DNA of 64,000 bases, taken from assembly GCF_001019715.1 (NCBI RefSeq), contig NZ_BBXJ01000001.1:2418001-2482000 (forward strand), read 5' to 3'. This DNA comes from Rodentibacter caecimuris (GTDB lineage: Bacteria; Pseudomonadota; Gammaproteobacteria; Enterobacterales; Pasteurellaceae). Below, in pieces: positions 45,509 to 55,024 of this stretch; the stretch's first letter is position 1; every line of letters starts with the position of its first letter. The notes under the pieces are model-generated. The model saw only the letters and a list, made by a program, of their open reading frames with translations, was not told the DNA's origin and made no database searches. The position numbers and the translations under genes are program-made.

Positions 45509-45534
45509 AGCCCTTGCTTTATTTAACAAGGGCT
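45509..45534. terminator. Terminator facing the DUF302 gene
   Basis: AGCCCTTG, 10-base loop, CAAGGGCT. On the minus strand it closes the DUF302 gene, whose stop is at 45549. Confidence 0.75.
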
Positions 45535-45548
45535 TTAGTATTTATATT

Positions 45549-46001
45549 TTACTTCTTCGTCACCACACTCGGAATTAATTTTTCCGCACCTTTTAATTTA
45601 CCATACACCTCTTCGCTCAAACCGTGTTTTTTTCCGATGTCGTCTGCGTTATTGAGCGTGACAAAAACCGCACCGTTGTCATCTTCCCAAACTAAGGCTT
45701 TGAGCGGGAGATCTATAGCGAGGGTAGGGGCTTTAATCATCATTGGTGTACCTATGGTAGGCATGCCAAAGATTACCACGCTCGCAAACGGCATCGTTAA
45801 GCCTTTATCTTTCGCGGCAGCTTGGTGATCAATCACGGTAAAGACACTCATGCCTTTTTCGGTGACGGCATTTTTGATTTTTTCTACCGTTTCCACAGCA
45901 GTGTATTCACTTTTGACAGTTTTCATAGAATCGTTCTCTGCATGAGCTACAAATGCAGTGGTGATGAAAGGAATCGCTAAAAGTAAGGTTTTGAGTTTCA
46001 T
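45549..46001 (-). CDS. DUF302 domain periplasmic protein
   Basis: A 150-residue exported protein. Signal peptide ending near VAHA (about residue 20), then one DUF302 domain: VETVEKIKNAVTEKGMSVFTVIDH, ASVVIFGMPTIGTPMMIKAP and LPLKALVWEDDNG. The family fold binds small ligands, but its role is unknown. The frame is open far upstream to 46226, but the ATG at 46001 with a GGAGTAAATA-type ribosome binding site begins the signal peptide. It stands alone between a terminator and a decayed regulator gene. Confidence 0.85.
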   Translation of the reverse strand: MKLKTLLLAIPFITTAFVAHAENDSMKTVKSEYTAVETVEKIKNAVTEKGMSVFTVIDHQAAAKDKGLTMPFASVVIFGMPTIGTPMMIKAPTLAIDLPLKALVWEDDNGAVFVTLNNADDIGKKHGLSEEVYGKLKGAEKLIPSVVTKK

Positions 46002-46314
46002 ATTTACTCCTGTTTGATTGATGAGAATCGCTTGAAATTGTAAAAGATTTGTTACTGACTTTTCAGTGCTTGTTTGTAAAACTTGCTGTGTATTAGTCCT
46101 ATAATAAAATAATGCCTTATCATTTACAAACAACTGACAAACGTTGAATAACCTATTACTAAAGACTTTAGCGGACACTTTCTTCAACCTTGCGGACGAG
46201 AAAAAAAGTTGCAGAACAAGAAACATGTTTTACCGAAGATGCACACGTTACCACCTATATCGGCAGTAAAATGTTTACGAAAATGCACAGCCGAGCATAT
46301 TTATTGGTTGCAAA

Positions 46315-46492
46315 AAAATCGGCGAAACAATTATTGGCAAGCGATTAATTTTAGAAGCAAAACGGAAATTGGTGCACTGCGATAAAAGTGTACAGAAGTC
46401 AGTGATATGTTGGGGTTTCAAGAACACGTACATTTTGTCAAATTTTAAAAAACCAACCTATTGCCCCAAAAACGTTTCGAGAACGACATTAA
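46315..46492 (+). pseudogene. Decayed AraC-family regulator remnant
   Basis: Broken frames together spell an AraC-type C-terminal helix-turn-helix: IIGKRLILEAKRKLVHCDKS, then after a frame change VSDMLGFQEHVHFVKF, then after another KNQPIAPKTFRERH and a stop. This matches the RL-EA-LL, GF-D-F-R-FK and P-FR pattern of the family. At least two frameshifts are needed, and the N-terminal domain is not recognisable upstream (46142-46314 holds only degenerate sequence). It ends beside an uptake signal. The rest of 46002-46657 holds no gene that I can support. Confidence 0.7.
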
Positions 46493-46618
46493 AGTGCGGT
46501 CAAAATTTATAGGAAATCAATCTAGTCTAAAAAATGCGCTTGGTTTGAAATAGAGCGAGTCGCATTCGGGAAAACCATTTTGCGGTTGCGGGTTACGCTG
46601 CGAACATAATTGAAGTGT

Positions 46619-46641
46619 AAAAAAGGCAACATTCCGTTGCC
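46619..46641 (-). terminator. Terminator after yagU
   Basis: On the minus strand GGCAAC, GGAAT, GTTGCC is followed by a T-run (plus-strand A-run 46619-46624). Confidence 0.8.
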
Positions 46642-46657
46642 TTGTCTTTTTTGATTT

Positions 46658-47281
46658 TTATTCCGTTGCCTCTTTCAAAGGAACTTCCGGATCCGGTTGA
46701 CCGGTAATTCGATTGCGTAAGTCACGACGGATAATTTCAATCGTCCAAAACCAGAAAATATGACCGACTAATTCGGAAATATGTTCGTATAACGGCCATT
46801 CCGCAACCGGAGGCGTTAAACCTAATACCGGGAACGTGATGTAGTGTACACAGATATTTGCGATGATACCTGCACCGATACCTTGCCAGAATTTGATTTT
46901 TGGGAAACGTTCCGCTACTAAGCAATAACCGATAGCGAACACTAATGAGAAAATGATGTGTGTCACACCAATCCAGTTAAAGGCATGATCTGCAAAAGTA
47001 AACGCCGCTTCTGTCGGATCAATGCCTAAATAATCACGCAAGAAAACGTGTGGCGGGTTTAAGAAAGCACGCGAACAAACTTGCAATACCTGATCTTGGG
47101 TCAATCCCGTGATGTCCACTTTACAAGCCGCAGCGAAGAAATCAATCGGGCTGCGTGGCGGGAACGGATGCTCCGCACCCCATTTTACAAATGCAGAGAT
47201 AATACCTGCAATGATACCGACAAGAATCGCCACACTATAACGGCGGCGGTTTGGCGGAGTTTGAGTGAAAATACCTGACAT
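46658..47281 (-). CDS. YagU family (DUF1440) inner-membrane protein
   Basis: A 207-residue protein closely resembling E. coli YagU throughout: [66 protein letters not shown] and [20 protein letters not shown]. Four hydrophobic segments are visible. In E. coli the protein has been linked to acid resistance; the mechanism is unknown. It is transcribed alone with its own terminator. The 360 bases upstream (47282-47641) hold one uptake signal and the talB terminator, and no gene that I can see. Confidence 0.9.
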   Translation of the reverse strand: MSGIFTQTPPNRRRYSVAILVGIIAGIISAFVKWGAEHPFPPRSPIDFFAAACKVDITGLTQDQVLQVCSRAFLNPPHVFLRDYLGIDPTEAAFTFADHAFNWIGVTHIIFSLVFAIGYCLVAERFPKIKFWQGIGAGIIANICVHYITFPVLGLTPPVAEWPLYEHISELVGHIFWFWTIEIIRRDLRNRITGQPDPEVPLKEATE

Positions 47282-47580
47282 ATTTTGCTCCGAAGATGTA
47301 AGAAAAAATTAACCGCACTTGTGATTCAATATCACCAAAAAGTGGGCTGCAACATTTCGCCGCTTAAATTACCGAACATTTATTTTTGTTATCGAAAAAA
47401 ATAAATCACCGATAATTAATGGCAAAACGTGGCTTTAAATTCTTCACCAATTTAAATAAACAGTCAAGATTTAAAGCTATTTCCTACTCAAAAAAGAGTA
47501 TTTACCCCAAATTTTCCGGCATGATGTAGCAATACACAGTTTAAAGAAACGGAGAAAATACGATAAGCCCTCTCTGTTAT

Positions 47581-47616
47581 AAAAATGCGCCCGTTACGTT
47601 CAACATAACGGGCGCA
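47581..47616 (-). terminator. Terminator after talB
   Basis: On the minus strand TGCGCCCGTTA, a 9-base loop, TAACGGGCGCA, TTTTTA: an 11-bp GC-rich stem with a T-tract, 26 bases after the talB stop. Confidence 0.92.
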
Positions 47617-47641
47617 GGCGTTAATCTTGATTCAACAAAAA

Positions 47642-48595
47642 TTATAATTTTGCCGCCAACATCGCCTCTAATTTCTCTTGATCAACGGCGAATTTACGAA
47701 TACCTTCAGCCAATTTTTCTACCGCCATGGCATCGCTGTTATGTTGCCAATAAAATTCGGCTTCAGTGAGCGGTTGAGGTTTTGCTTTGACTTCACCTTT
47801 GAAGTCAAGTTTACGCTCAAGTGCGGTTGAATTTTCTTGCAATTCTTTGAGTAACGGCGGCGCGATGGTTAAACGATCACAGCCGGCTAATTCAATAATT
47901 TCACCCACATTGCGGAAACTTGCCCCCATCACCACGGTGTTGTAACCGTATTCTTTGTAGTAATTATAAATTTTGGTAACGGAAATCACGCCCGGATCTT
48001 CCGCAGGTGCATAATCTTTTTTATCACTGTTTGCTTTATACCAGTCTAGAATGCGTCCAACAAACGGTGAAATTAAATATACGCCCGCTTCGGCACAGGC
48101 ACGCGCTTGCGCTTCGGAGAATAATAAGGTTAGGTTACAGTTAATCCCCTCTTTTTCAAGAATTTCTGCGGCACGGATACCTTGCCATGTTGAAGCGATT
48201 TTAATCAAAATACGATCATTGGAAATGCCTGCGGCATTGTAAAGTGCGATCAGTTTACGGGCTTTTTCAACGGTGGCTTGCGTATTGTAAGAAAGGCGGG
48301 CATCTACTTCTGTCGAAATACGTCCCGGAACAATTTTTAAGATTTCTAAACCAATATTTACCGCTAATTTATCTTCCGCATCAATCAGTTGTTGTGTTTT
48401 ATCATTGCTTTGTGATTTTGCATAACTCACGGCTTCATCAATTAACGGCGCATATTGCGGTAATGCCGACGCGCTTAAAATTAAAGAAGGGTTGGTTGTA
48501 GCATCTTGCGGTTGATATTTTTTGATGGCTTCAATATCGCCGGTATCCGCCACTACCACAGTCATACTACGAAGTGAATCTAATTGAGTTGTCAT
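47642..48595 (-). CDS. talB: Transaldolase
   Basis: Pentose-phosphate pathway enzyme transferring a dihydroxyacetone unit from sedoheptulose-7-phosphate to glyceraldehyde-3-phosphate. The 317-residue product has [10 protein letters not shown] near the N-terminus and the Schiff-base lysine K132 in [13 protein letters not shown], the TalA/TalB signature. [13 protein letters not shown] follows. It is monocistronic and divergent from the opp operon, with its own terminator. Confidence 0.98.
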   Translation of the reverse strand: MTTQLDSLRSMTVVVADTGDIEAIKKYQPQDATTNPSLILSASALPQYAPLIDEAVSYAKSQSNDKTQQLIDAEDKLAVNIGLEILKIVPGRISTEVDARLSYNTQATVEKARKLIALYNAAGISNDRILIKIASTWQGIRAAEILEKEGINCNLTLLFSEAQARACAEAGVYLISPFVGRILDWYKANSDKKDYAPAEDPGVISVTKIYNYYKEYGYNTVVMGASFRNVGEIIELAGCDRLTIAPPLLKELQENSTALERKLDFKGEVKAKPQPLTEAEFYWQHNSDAMAVEKLAEGIRKFAVDQEKLEAMLAAKL

Positions 48596-48726
48596 TGTCT
48601 TCTCCTTAGTTTTGATTGATGGGCGTTACGATAGCATAAATTGAATTTAAAGTGATAGTAAGAAATCGCAATAGATCGAATAGTTTTACAGGAGAAAAAG
48701 AAGGATTTTTAGTTTTTTATCAAAAC

Positions 48727-48742
48727 TGTGATCGATATCACC
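48727..48742. promoter_or_regulatory. CRP-type site between talB and oppA
   Basis: TGTGATCGATATCACC matches nine of ten positions of TGTGA-N6-TCACA and is nearly palindromic. It lies 110 bases before oppA and 132 before talB, so oppA is the more likely target. I cannot place a convincing -10 at a canonical distance. The rest of the region 48596-48851 shows no gene. Confidence 0.5.
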
Positions 48743-48851
48743 TTTGTTGGGAAATAAAGCCTTTACAAATTTAAACATTTAAGATAAATCAATAAATTCA
48801 ACGATTTTAATAATGATGATTTCACAACAATTAACCCCAAAAGGAGTGACT

Positions 48852-50489
48852 ATGCAACGTAACCTACTCAATAAATGTATCTTTTTCTCCCTCACTTTGG
48901 CGCTCTCCGGCAGTCTTTATGCCGCTCAAGTTCCAGTGGGAAGCGATCTTGCCCCGGTACAAAATATTGTCATTAATAACGGTTCGGAACCACAAAGTTT
49001 TGATCCGCACAAAACTGAGGGCGTACCGGAATCACAAGTGCTTTATCAACTATTTGAGGGGTTAATAAGCACCAATTCGGACGGTGAATTAGTACCGGGG
49101 GTAGCAGAAAGTTGGGAAAGCTCACCGGATTATAAAACTTGGACGTTCCATCTTCGCAAAGAGGCGAAATGGTCAAACGGTGATCCTGTTACCGCCCAAG
49201 ATTTTGTGTATTCTTGGCGCCGTTTAGTCAATCCAAACACCGCCTCGCCTTACGCCAGCTTTTTAGACTACATGCAAGTGGTGAACGCGCAAGATATTAT
49301 TGACGGCAAGAAAAAACCGGAAGATTTAGGCGTTGAAGCCAAAGACGATTACACCTTTGTAGTTTATTCCTCCAATCCCGTACCTTATGCCGCCGGTTTA
49401 ACCACTCACCAATCTTTATTACCTGCCCCACAAAAAATCGTTGAAAAATTTGGCGATGCTTGGGTGAAAAAAGAAAATATTGTGACCAATGGTGCTTACA
49501 AACTAAAAAATCACATTATCAATGAAAAAATTGAGTTTGAACGTAACCCGCTTTATTGGAATGATAAAGAAACCGTAATCAACACGGCGACTTTCTTAGC
49601 AATCGAAAATCCGAGTACCGATGTTTCCCGTTATCGTGCCGGGGACTTAGATATTACTCACTATACGCTTCCCCCTGAACAATTTGCTAAGTTGAAAAAA
49701 GAATTACCCGATCAAGTGTTCACCGCTCGGGTTTTATCAACTTATACTTATGAAATCAATAATCTGAAAGCGCCTTTCAATGATAAACGGGTACGCCAAG
49801 CCTTAAACTATGCCCTTGATCGTAATGTGATTACAGATAAAGTGCTGGCGCAAGGTCAAACACCAACTTACGTTTTCACGCCACCTTATATTGCAGAGGG
49901 AGAACAAATCCAACAACCGGCTTATTCCCAACAACCAATGGCAAAACGTAATGAAGAGGCGATTAAATTATTGGAGGAAGCAGGTTTCAGCAAATCTAAT
50001 CCGTTGAAATTTACCATTCTTTACAACACCAACGAGAACCATAAAAAAGTGGCAATCGCCGCCGCTTCTATGTGGAAAGCCAACACCAAAGGCTTAATTG
50101 AGGTGAAATTAGAAAACCAAGAATGGAAAACTTACATTGATAGTCGCCGTGCCGGTCGTTACGATGTGGCCCGAGCAGGTTGGCTTGCAGATTACAACCA
50201 AGCGACCACTTTCGGTAACTATTTCTTATCGACCTCCAGTAACAACACGGCAAAATACGCCAATGCGGAATATGATAAGGCAATGGCGGAATCTTATTTA
50301 GCCAGTGATGCTAAAGGCCGTGCGCAAGCCTACGCAAAAGCAGAAGCGATTTTGTCGAAAGATTTCGCTATTGTGCCGGTTTACAATTACGTTAATCCGC
50401 GTCTGGTAAAACCTTATGTGGGCGGTTATACCGCTAAAGATCCGCAAGATCATATTTTATTGCGTAATCTTTATATCATTAAACATTAA
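48852..50489 (+). CDS. oppA: Periplasmic oligopeptide-binding protein OppA
   Basis: Substrate-binding subunit of the oligopeptide ABC transporter. The 545-residue precursor has a signal peptide ending near LYAA (about residue 24) with no lipobox, so it is free in the periplasm. The core features of SBP_bac_5 are clear: NNGSEPQSFDPHKTEG, YTWTFHLRKEAKW-like block, VRQALNYALDRNVI. The start is the ATG at 48852 behind AAAGGAG; the open frame from 48813 is longer. A strong hairpin separates it from oppBCDF, a common way of giving the binding protein excess over the permease. Confidence 0.96.
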   Translation: MQRNLLNKCIFFSLTLALSGSLYAAQVPVGSDLAPVQNIVINNGSEPQSFDPHKTEGVPESQVLYQLFEGLISTNSDGELVPGVAESWESSPDYKTWTFHLRKEAKWSNGDPVTAQDFVYSWRRLVNPNTASPYASFLDYMQVVNAQDIIDGKKKPEDLGVEAKDDYTFVVYSSNPVPYAAGLTTHQSLLPAPQKIVEKFGDAWVKKENIVTNGAYKLKNHIINEKIEFERNPLYWNDKETVINTATFLAIENPSTDVSRYRAGDLDITHYTLPPEQFAKLKKELPDQVFTARVLSTYTYEINNLKAPFNDKRVRQALNYALDRNVITDKVLAQGQTPTYVFTPPYIAEGEQIQQPAYSQQPMAKRNEEAIKLLEEAGFSKSNPLKFTILYNTNENHKKVAIAAASMWKANTKGLIEVKLENQEWKTYIDSRRAGRYDVARAGWLADYNQATTFGNYFLSTSSNNTAKYANAEYDKAMAESYLASDAKGRAQAYAKAEAILSKDFAIVPVYNYVNPRLVKPYVGGYTAKDPQDHILLRNLYIIKH

Positions 50490-50490
50490 G

Positions 50491-50535
50491 AAAAAGTGCG
50501 GTTGGAAAAACGATTGTTTTTTTGACCGCACTTTT
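50491..50535 (+). terminator. Uptake-signal hairpin between oppA and oppB
   Basis: AAAAGTGCGGT and ACCGCACTTTT separated by about 22 bases, with a T-rich end. It probably allows only partial readthrough into oppBCDF. Confidence 0.75.
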
Positions 50536-50606
50536 ATTTTTATAAAATCCTTGCCTGATAAACAAGGAAAGAAAGTATCGCTGTGATATTTGGGGTTGGA
50601 GTAATC

Positions 50607-51527
50607 ATGTTCAAATTTATTCTTAAACGCGTGTTGGAAGCGATTCCAACCCTGTTTATTTTAATTACTTTTTCTTTTTTCCTCATGCGTTTGGCACCGG
50701 GCAGCCCTTTTACTTCCGAACGCGCCTATCCGCCTGAAGTGATGGCAAATATTGAAGCAAAATATCACCTAAACGAACCGCTTCACAAACAATATGTACG
50801 CTATTTGGAAAACTTGGCGAAAGGTGATTTCGGCCCTTCGTTTAAATATAAAGATCAATCTGTGAACGATTTAATCGGCGCGGCATTTCCGGTGTCCCTA
50901 AAACTCGGCAGCATTGCTTTTTTGTTTGCCCTCACCCTAGGTATTTCTGCCGGCACAATCGCCGCACTAAAACAAAACAGTCGGTGGGATTACATTTTGA
51001 TGAGTATCTCAATGACAGGGGTCATTATGCCCAGTTTTGTATTCGCCCCTCTCCTTGTATTGTTTTTTGCCATTTGGCTTGGTTGGTTGCCTGCCGGCGG
51101 TTGGAATGAAGGCGCCTTGCCTTATTTAATTTTACCGGTTGCCTCACTCACTATCGGCTATGTGGCGGGAATTGCTCGGATTATGCGGGGTTCAATGATT
51201 GAAGTGCTTCATTCCAATTTTATTCGCACCGCCAAAGCCAAAGGGCTTTCTACCCGTCGAATTATTTTAAAACACGCACTGCGCCCTGCACTTTTGCCCG
51301 TCATCACTTATCTCGGCCCCGCATTTGTGGGCATTATCACCGGTTCAATGGTAATCGAAAGCGTGTTCGGTTTACCGGGCATGGGTAAATTATTTGTGAA
51401 TGGCGCACTGAACCGTGATTATTCTTTAGTATTAAGTTTAACCATTCTGGTTGGCACGCTGACTATTTTGTTTAATATGATTGTCGATATTTTATATGCG
51501 GTCATTGACCCGAAAATTCGTTATTAG
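50607..51527 (+). CDS. oppB: Oligopeptide ABC transporter permease OppB
   Basis: Inner-membrane permease with six helices. The 306-residue protein shows RVLEAIPTLFILITFSFFL in helix 1, the EAA loop motif YIRTAKAKGLS-like (FIRTAKAKGLSTRRIILKHAL) that contacts the ATPases, and VIESVFGLPGMGKLFVNGAL. The ATG at 50607 is chosen over the open frame from 50583, because helix 1 and a GGAG site follow that start. oppC begins 9 bases after its end. Confidence 0.96.
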   Translation: MFKFILKRVLEAIPTLFILITFSFFLMRLAPGSPFTSERAYPPEVMANIEAKYHLNEPLHKQYVRYLENLAKGDFGPSFKYKDQSVNDLIGAAFPVSLKLGSIAFLFALTLGISAGTIAALKQNSRWDYILMSISMTGVIMPSFVFAPLLVLFFAIWLGWLPAGGWNEGALPYLILPVASLTIGYVAGIARIMRGSMIEVLHSNFIRTAKAKGLSTRRIILKHALRPALLPVITYLGPAFVGIITGSMVIESVFGLPGMGKLFVNGALNRDYSLVLSLTILVGTLTILFNMIVDILYAVIDPKIRY

Positions 51528-51536
51528 GAGTGTGCA

Positions 51537-52460
51537 ATGAGCCAACCGATTAACCAAAAAAATACTGAATTTGTGGAACAACTTGCAGAACGTGTGGAGG
51601 AAATGCAGCTTGAGGGGCGGAGCCTCTGGCAAGATGCGAAGCGCCGTTTCTTCCGCAATAAAGCCGCCGTAGCCAGTTAAATTTTATTGGCACTCATCGT
51701 ATTGTTTATCACTTTTGCGCCTCTATTTTTTCCCTTTACCTATGAAGATACGGATTGGAATATGATGGGCGTTGCCCCGACTACGGAGGGATTGCATTTC
51801 TTCGGCACAGATTCATCAGGCCGTGATCTTCTGGTTCGGGTTGCTATTGGCGGGCGGATTTCCCTGATGGTGGGGATTGCCGGTGCGTTAATTTCGGTGA
51901 TGATCGGGACAATTTATGGCGCGATTTCCGGCTACTTTGGCGGCAAAATTGATATGGTGATGATGCGATTCTTAGAAATTCTCAGCTCATTCCCTTTTAT
52001 GTTTTTTGTGATTTTGCTGGTCACTCTTTTTGGGCAGAATATTTTATTGATCTTCATTGCCATCGGTGCGATTGCCTGGCTGGGTTTGGCTCGGATTGTA
52101 CGCGGTCAAACCCTTAGCCTCAAAAACAAAGAATTTGTCGAAGCCGCTATTGTATGCGGTGTGCCGCGCCGCCAAATTATTCTCAAGCACATTATTCCCA
52201 ATGTATTAGGTTTAGTCGCGGTCTATGCCTCTTTGGAAGTGCCGGGATTAATTTTATTTGAATCTTTCTTGAGTTTTTTAGGTTTGGGAACACAAGAACC
52301 AATGAGCAGTTGGGGCGCATTATTAAGTGATGGCGCGGCACAAATGGAAGTTTCCCCTTGGCTTTTAATCTTCCCTGCCTTCTTCCTCTGTTTAACACTA
52401 TTTTGTTTTAACTTTATCGGCGATGGCTTACGCGATGCGCTCGACCCGAAAGATCGCTAG
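51537..52460 (+). pseudogene. oppC: Oligopeptide ABC transporter permease OppC, interrupted by an in-frame stop
   Basis: Reading starts at the ATG at 51537 (SQPINQKNTEFVEQLAERVE, a normal OppC N-terminus) but meets TAA at codon 48 (51678-51680). This falls exactly where the first membrane helix begins (AAVAS, stop, ILLALIVLFITFAPLFF). The frame then stays open to 52460, with the EAA loop FVEAAIVCGVPRRQIILKH intact. A single T-to-A change from TTA (Leu) explains it. Full length would be 307 residues. Downstream oppD and oppF look intact. It could be a real null allele, a sequencing error, or be rescued by restart at the TTG at 51687, which lacks a ribosome binding site. Confidence 0.85.
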
Positions 52461-52469
52461 GAGAGGTTT

Positions 52470-53471
52470 ATGGAAAAACAACATCAAAATCAACCGCACT
52501 TATTGGCTGTGCAAAACCTCTATGTCAATTTTCATACGCCTGACGGTATTGTTACGGCGGTAAATGATCTCAATTTCACCTTAGATGCCGGACAAACCCT
52601 CGGCATTGTGGGAGAATCCGGTTCCGGTAAATCCCAAACGGCCTTTGCTTTAATGGGTTTGCTTGCAGCAAACGGGAAGGTTTCCGGTTCAGCCTTATTT
52701 AACGGCACGCAACTGGTCAATTTACCGACGGCACAACTTAATAAAATCCGAGCAGAACAAATTGCGATGATTTTCCAAGATCCAATGACATCCTTGAATC
52801 CCTATATGAAGATAGGCGACCAATTAATGGAAGTCTTGATGTTGCATAAAGGTTACGACAAACAAACTGCATTCAATGAATCGGTAAACATGTTGGACGC
52901 AGTGAAAATGCCGGAAGCCAAAAAACGTATGGGGATGTATCCGCACGAATTTTCCGGCGGGATGCGCCAACGTGTAATGATTGCCATGGCATTACTTTGC
53001 CGCCCCCAATTACTGATCGCCGATGAACCGACCACCGCACTGGATGTGACGGTACAGGCTCAAATTATGACCTTATTAAATGAACTCAAACGGGAATTTA
53101 ACACGGCGATTATTATGATCACGCATGATCTTGGTGTGGTCGCGGGGATTTGTGATCAAGTGCTTGTGATGTATGCCGGTCGGACGATGGAATACGGCAC
53201 GGCGGAACAAATTTTCTATCATCCGACCCATCCTTATTCCCTCGGGCTGATGGAAGCGATTCCCCGCCTTGACGGTAAAAATGAAACACTCGTCACAATT
53301 CCGGGAAATCCGCCAAATTTGTTACATTTACCGACAGGCTGTCCGTTTTCACCCCGTTGCCATTATGCCGAAGCACAATGCAAAACTGCGCCAAAACTGA
53401 CCACACTTTCCCAAGGGCGTTTACGGAATTGCTGGATTCCGCCGGAACAATTTGAAGGACAACACTTATGA
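52470..53471 (+). CDS. oppD: Oligopeptide ABC transporter ATPase OppD
   Basis: ATP-binding subunit energising peptide uptake. Walker [11 protein letters not shown]-loop [15 protein letters not shown] signature FSGGMRQRV, Walker [13 protein letters not shown] and switch histidine ITHD are all present in 333 residues. The C-terminal oligopeptide-type extension has the cysteine-containing [15 protein letters not shown] region seen in OppD/DppD. It overlaps oppF by 4 bases. Confidence 0.97.
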   Translation: MEKQHQNQPHLLAVQNLYVNFHTPDGIVTAVNDLNFTLDAGQTLGIVGESGSGKSQTAFALMGLLAANGKVSGSALFNGTQLVNLPTAQLNKIRAEQIAMIFQDPMTSLNPYMKIGDQLMEVLMLHKGYDKQTAFNESVNMLDAVKMPEAKKRMGMYPHEFSGGMRQRVMIAMALLCRPQLLIADEPTTALDVTVQAQIMTLLNELKREFNTAIIMITHDLGVVAGICDQVLVMYAGRTMEYGTAEQIFYHPTHPYSLGLMEAIPRLDGKNETLVTIPGNPPNLLHLPTGCPFSPRCHYAEAQCKTAPKLTTLSQGRLRNCWIPPEQFEGQHL

Positions 53472-54457
53472 TTAAAGAGAAAAATCTGTTATTAGAGGTC
53501 AAAAATCTGGGCGTATCTTTCAAAATTAAAAATAATAAAGCCCTCTTTTTTGCTAAACCACAAACCTTAAAGGCGGTGAAAAATGTGTCTTTTCAACTTT
53601 ATGCCGGCGAAACCTTAGGTGTCGTAGGGGAATCGGGCTGTGGAAAATCCACCCTTGCCCGTGCCATTATTGGCTTAGTGGAATCAAACGAAGGCGAAAT
53701 TGTTTGGCTGGGCAAAGATTTACGTAAACAATCGCCCAAACAATGGCGTGATACACGCAAAGATATTCAAATGATTTTCCAAGATCCGCTCGCCTCGCTC
53801 AATCCTCGCATGAATATTGGTGAAATTATTGCGGAGCCGCTCAAAATTTATCAACCACATTTGAATGCAGAACAAGTGAAAGAAAAAGTGCAAGCGATGA
53901 TGTTAAAAGTGGGGTTATTGCCAAATTTAGTCAATCGCTATCCGCACGAGTTTTCCGGCGGACAATGCCAGCGCATCGGTATTGCCCGTGCATTAATTAT
54001 TGAACCGAAAATGATTATTTGTGATGAGCCGGTTTCCGCATTGGATGTATCTATTCAAGCCCAAGTGGTGAATTTATTGAAATCATTACAAGAAGAAATG
54101 GGGCTGTCGCTAATTTTTATTGCCCATGATCTTGCGGTGGTAAAACATATTTCCGACCGTGTACTGGTGATGTATTTAGGCAATGCCATGGAATTGGGGA
54201 GTGACGATGAAGTGTATAACCACACCAAACACCCCTATACCAAAGCATTAATGTCCGCCGTACCGATTCCCGATCCCAAATTGGAACGAAACAAAAATAT
54301 TCAGCTGTTAGAAGGCGATCTTCCTTCACCGATTAACCCGCCTTCAGGTTGTGTATTTCGAACCCGATGTCCGCTGGCAGACGAACATTGTCGTTTACAA
54401 AAACCGTCCTTTCATAGCGACAACGGGACACATTTTGTGGCGTGTTTAAAAGCTTAA
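53468..54457 (+). CDS. oppF: Oligopeptide ABC transporter ATPase OppF
   Basis: Second ATPase of the Opp heterodimer. Walker A GESGCGKST, MIFQDPLASLNPRM, signature FSGGQCQRI, Walker B MIICDEPVSALD and switch IAHDL lie in 329 residues, with the GCVFRTRCPLADEHC tail. It is the last opp gene and is closed by a bidirectional terminator. It would pair with OppD and needs both OppB and OppC, so the oppC stop codon bears on its usefulness. Confidence 0.97.
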   Translation: MIKEKNLLLEVKNLGVSFKIKNNKALFFAKPQTLKAVKNVSFQLYAGETLGVVGESGCGKSTLARAIIGLVESNEGEIVWLGKDLRKQSPKQWRDTRKDIQMIFQDPLASLNPRMNIGEIIAEPLKIYQPHLNAEQVKEKVQAMMLKVGLLPNLVNRYPHEFSGGQCQRIGIARALIIEPKMIICDEPVSALDVSIQAQVVNLLKSLQEEMGLSLIFIAHDLAVVKHISDRVLVMYLGNAMELGSDDEVYNHTKHPYTKALMSAVPIPDPKLERNKNIQLLEGDLPSPINPPSGCVFRTRCPLADEHCRLQKPSFHSDNGTHFVACLKA

Positions 54458-54517
54458 TAGGCAAAGTGCGGTAAAAAAATCTGTTATTTTTTAACTTGCT
54501 TTTGCTCTACATAGAAA

Positions 54518-54547
54518 ATAAAAAAGTTGGCATAAGCCAACTTTTTT
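54518..54547. terminator. Bidirectional terminator between oppF and mscL
   Basis: AAAAAAGTTGGC, ATAA, GCCAACTTTTTT: a 12-base perfect dyad with A- and T-tracts, serving both convergent genes. Confidence 0.95.
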
Positions 54548-54565
54548 ATTCTGTTCTAAGATAAA

Positions 54566-54955
54566 TTATTTTTTCAACAAATCACGAATTTCAGTAAGTA
54601 ATTTTTCTTCGTTTGAAGGTTCTGCCGGTGCAGCTTCAACCGGTTTTTTCAATTTGTTGATACCTTTTACCATTAAGAAAATTGCAAATGCAATAATGAC
54701 GAAGTCGAAGACGTTTTGAATAAACATACCGTAGTTCAATGTTACTGCCGGAATATCACCTTTTGCCGGTTCTAAAATAAATTTTAAATCTTTAAAATCT
54801 ACGCCGCCGGTTAAGATACCCAGTACAGGCATCACAACATCACCCACAAGTGAACTTACAATTTTGCCAAACGCACCACCGATAATTACACCGACAGCCA
54901 TATCAACAACATTGCCACGCATCGCGAATTCACGAAATTCCTTTATAAAGCTCAT
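54566..54955 (-). CDS. mscL: Large-conductance mechanosensitive channel MscL
   Basis: Inner-membrane tension-gated channel protecting against osmotic downshock. The 129-residue protein has the N-terminal amphipathic [32 protein letters not shown] pore helix, a periplasmic loop, the second helix [16 protein letters not shown] and the charged C-terminal bundle ([14 protein letters not shown]). It lies downstream of trkA on the same strand, with a gap of about 70 bases. Potassium uptake control and osmotic release sit side by side. Confidence 0.98.
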   Translation of the reverse strand: MSFIKEFREFAMRGNVVDMAVGVIIGGAFGKIVSSLVGDVVMPVLGILTGGVDFKDLKFILEPAKGDIPAVTLNYGMFIQNVFDFVIIAFAIFLMVKGINKLKKPVEAAPAEPSNEEKLLTEIRDLLKK

Positions 54956-55024
54956 AAGTTTTTCCTTTTACTTATAGTTAAAGACATGGCGTATTATATG
55001 TTCTTTGGTTAAAAAGTAAACCCT

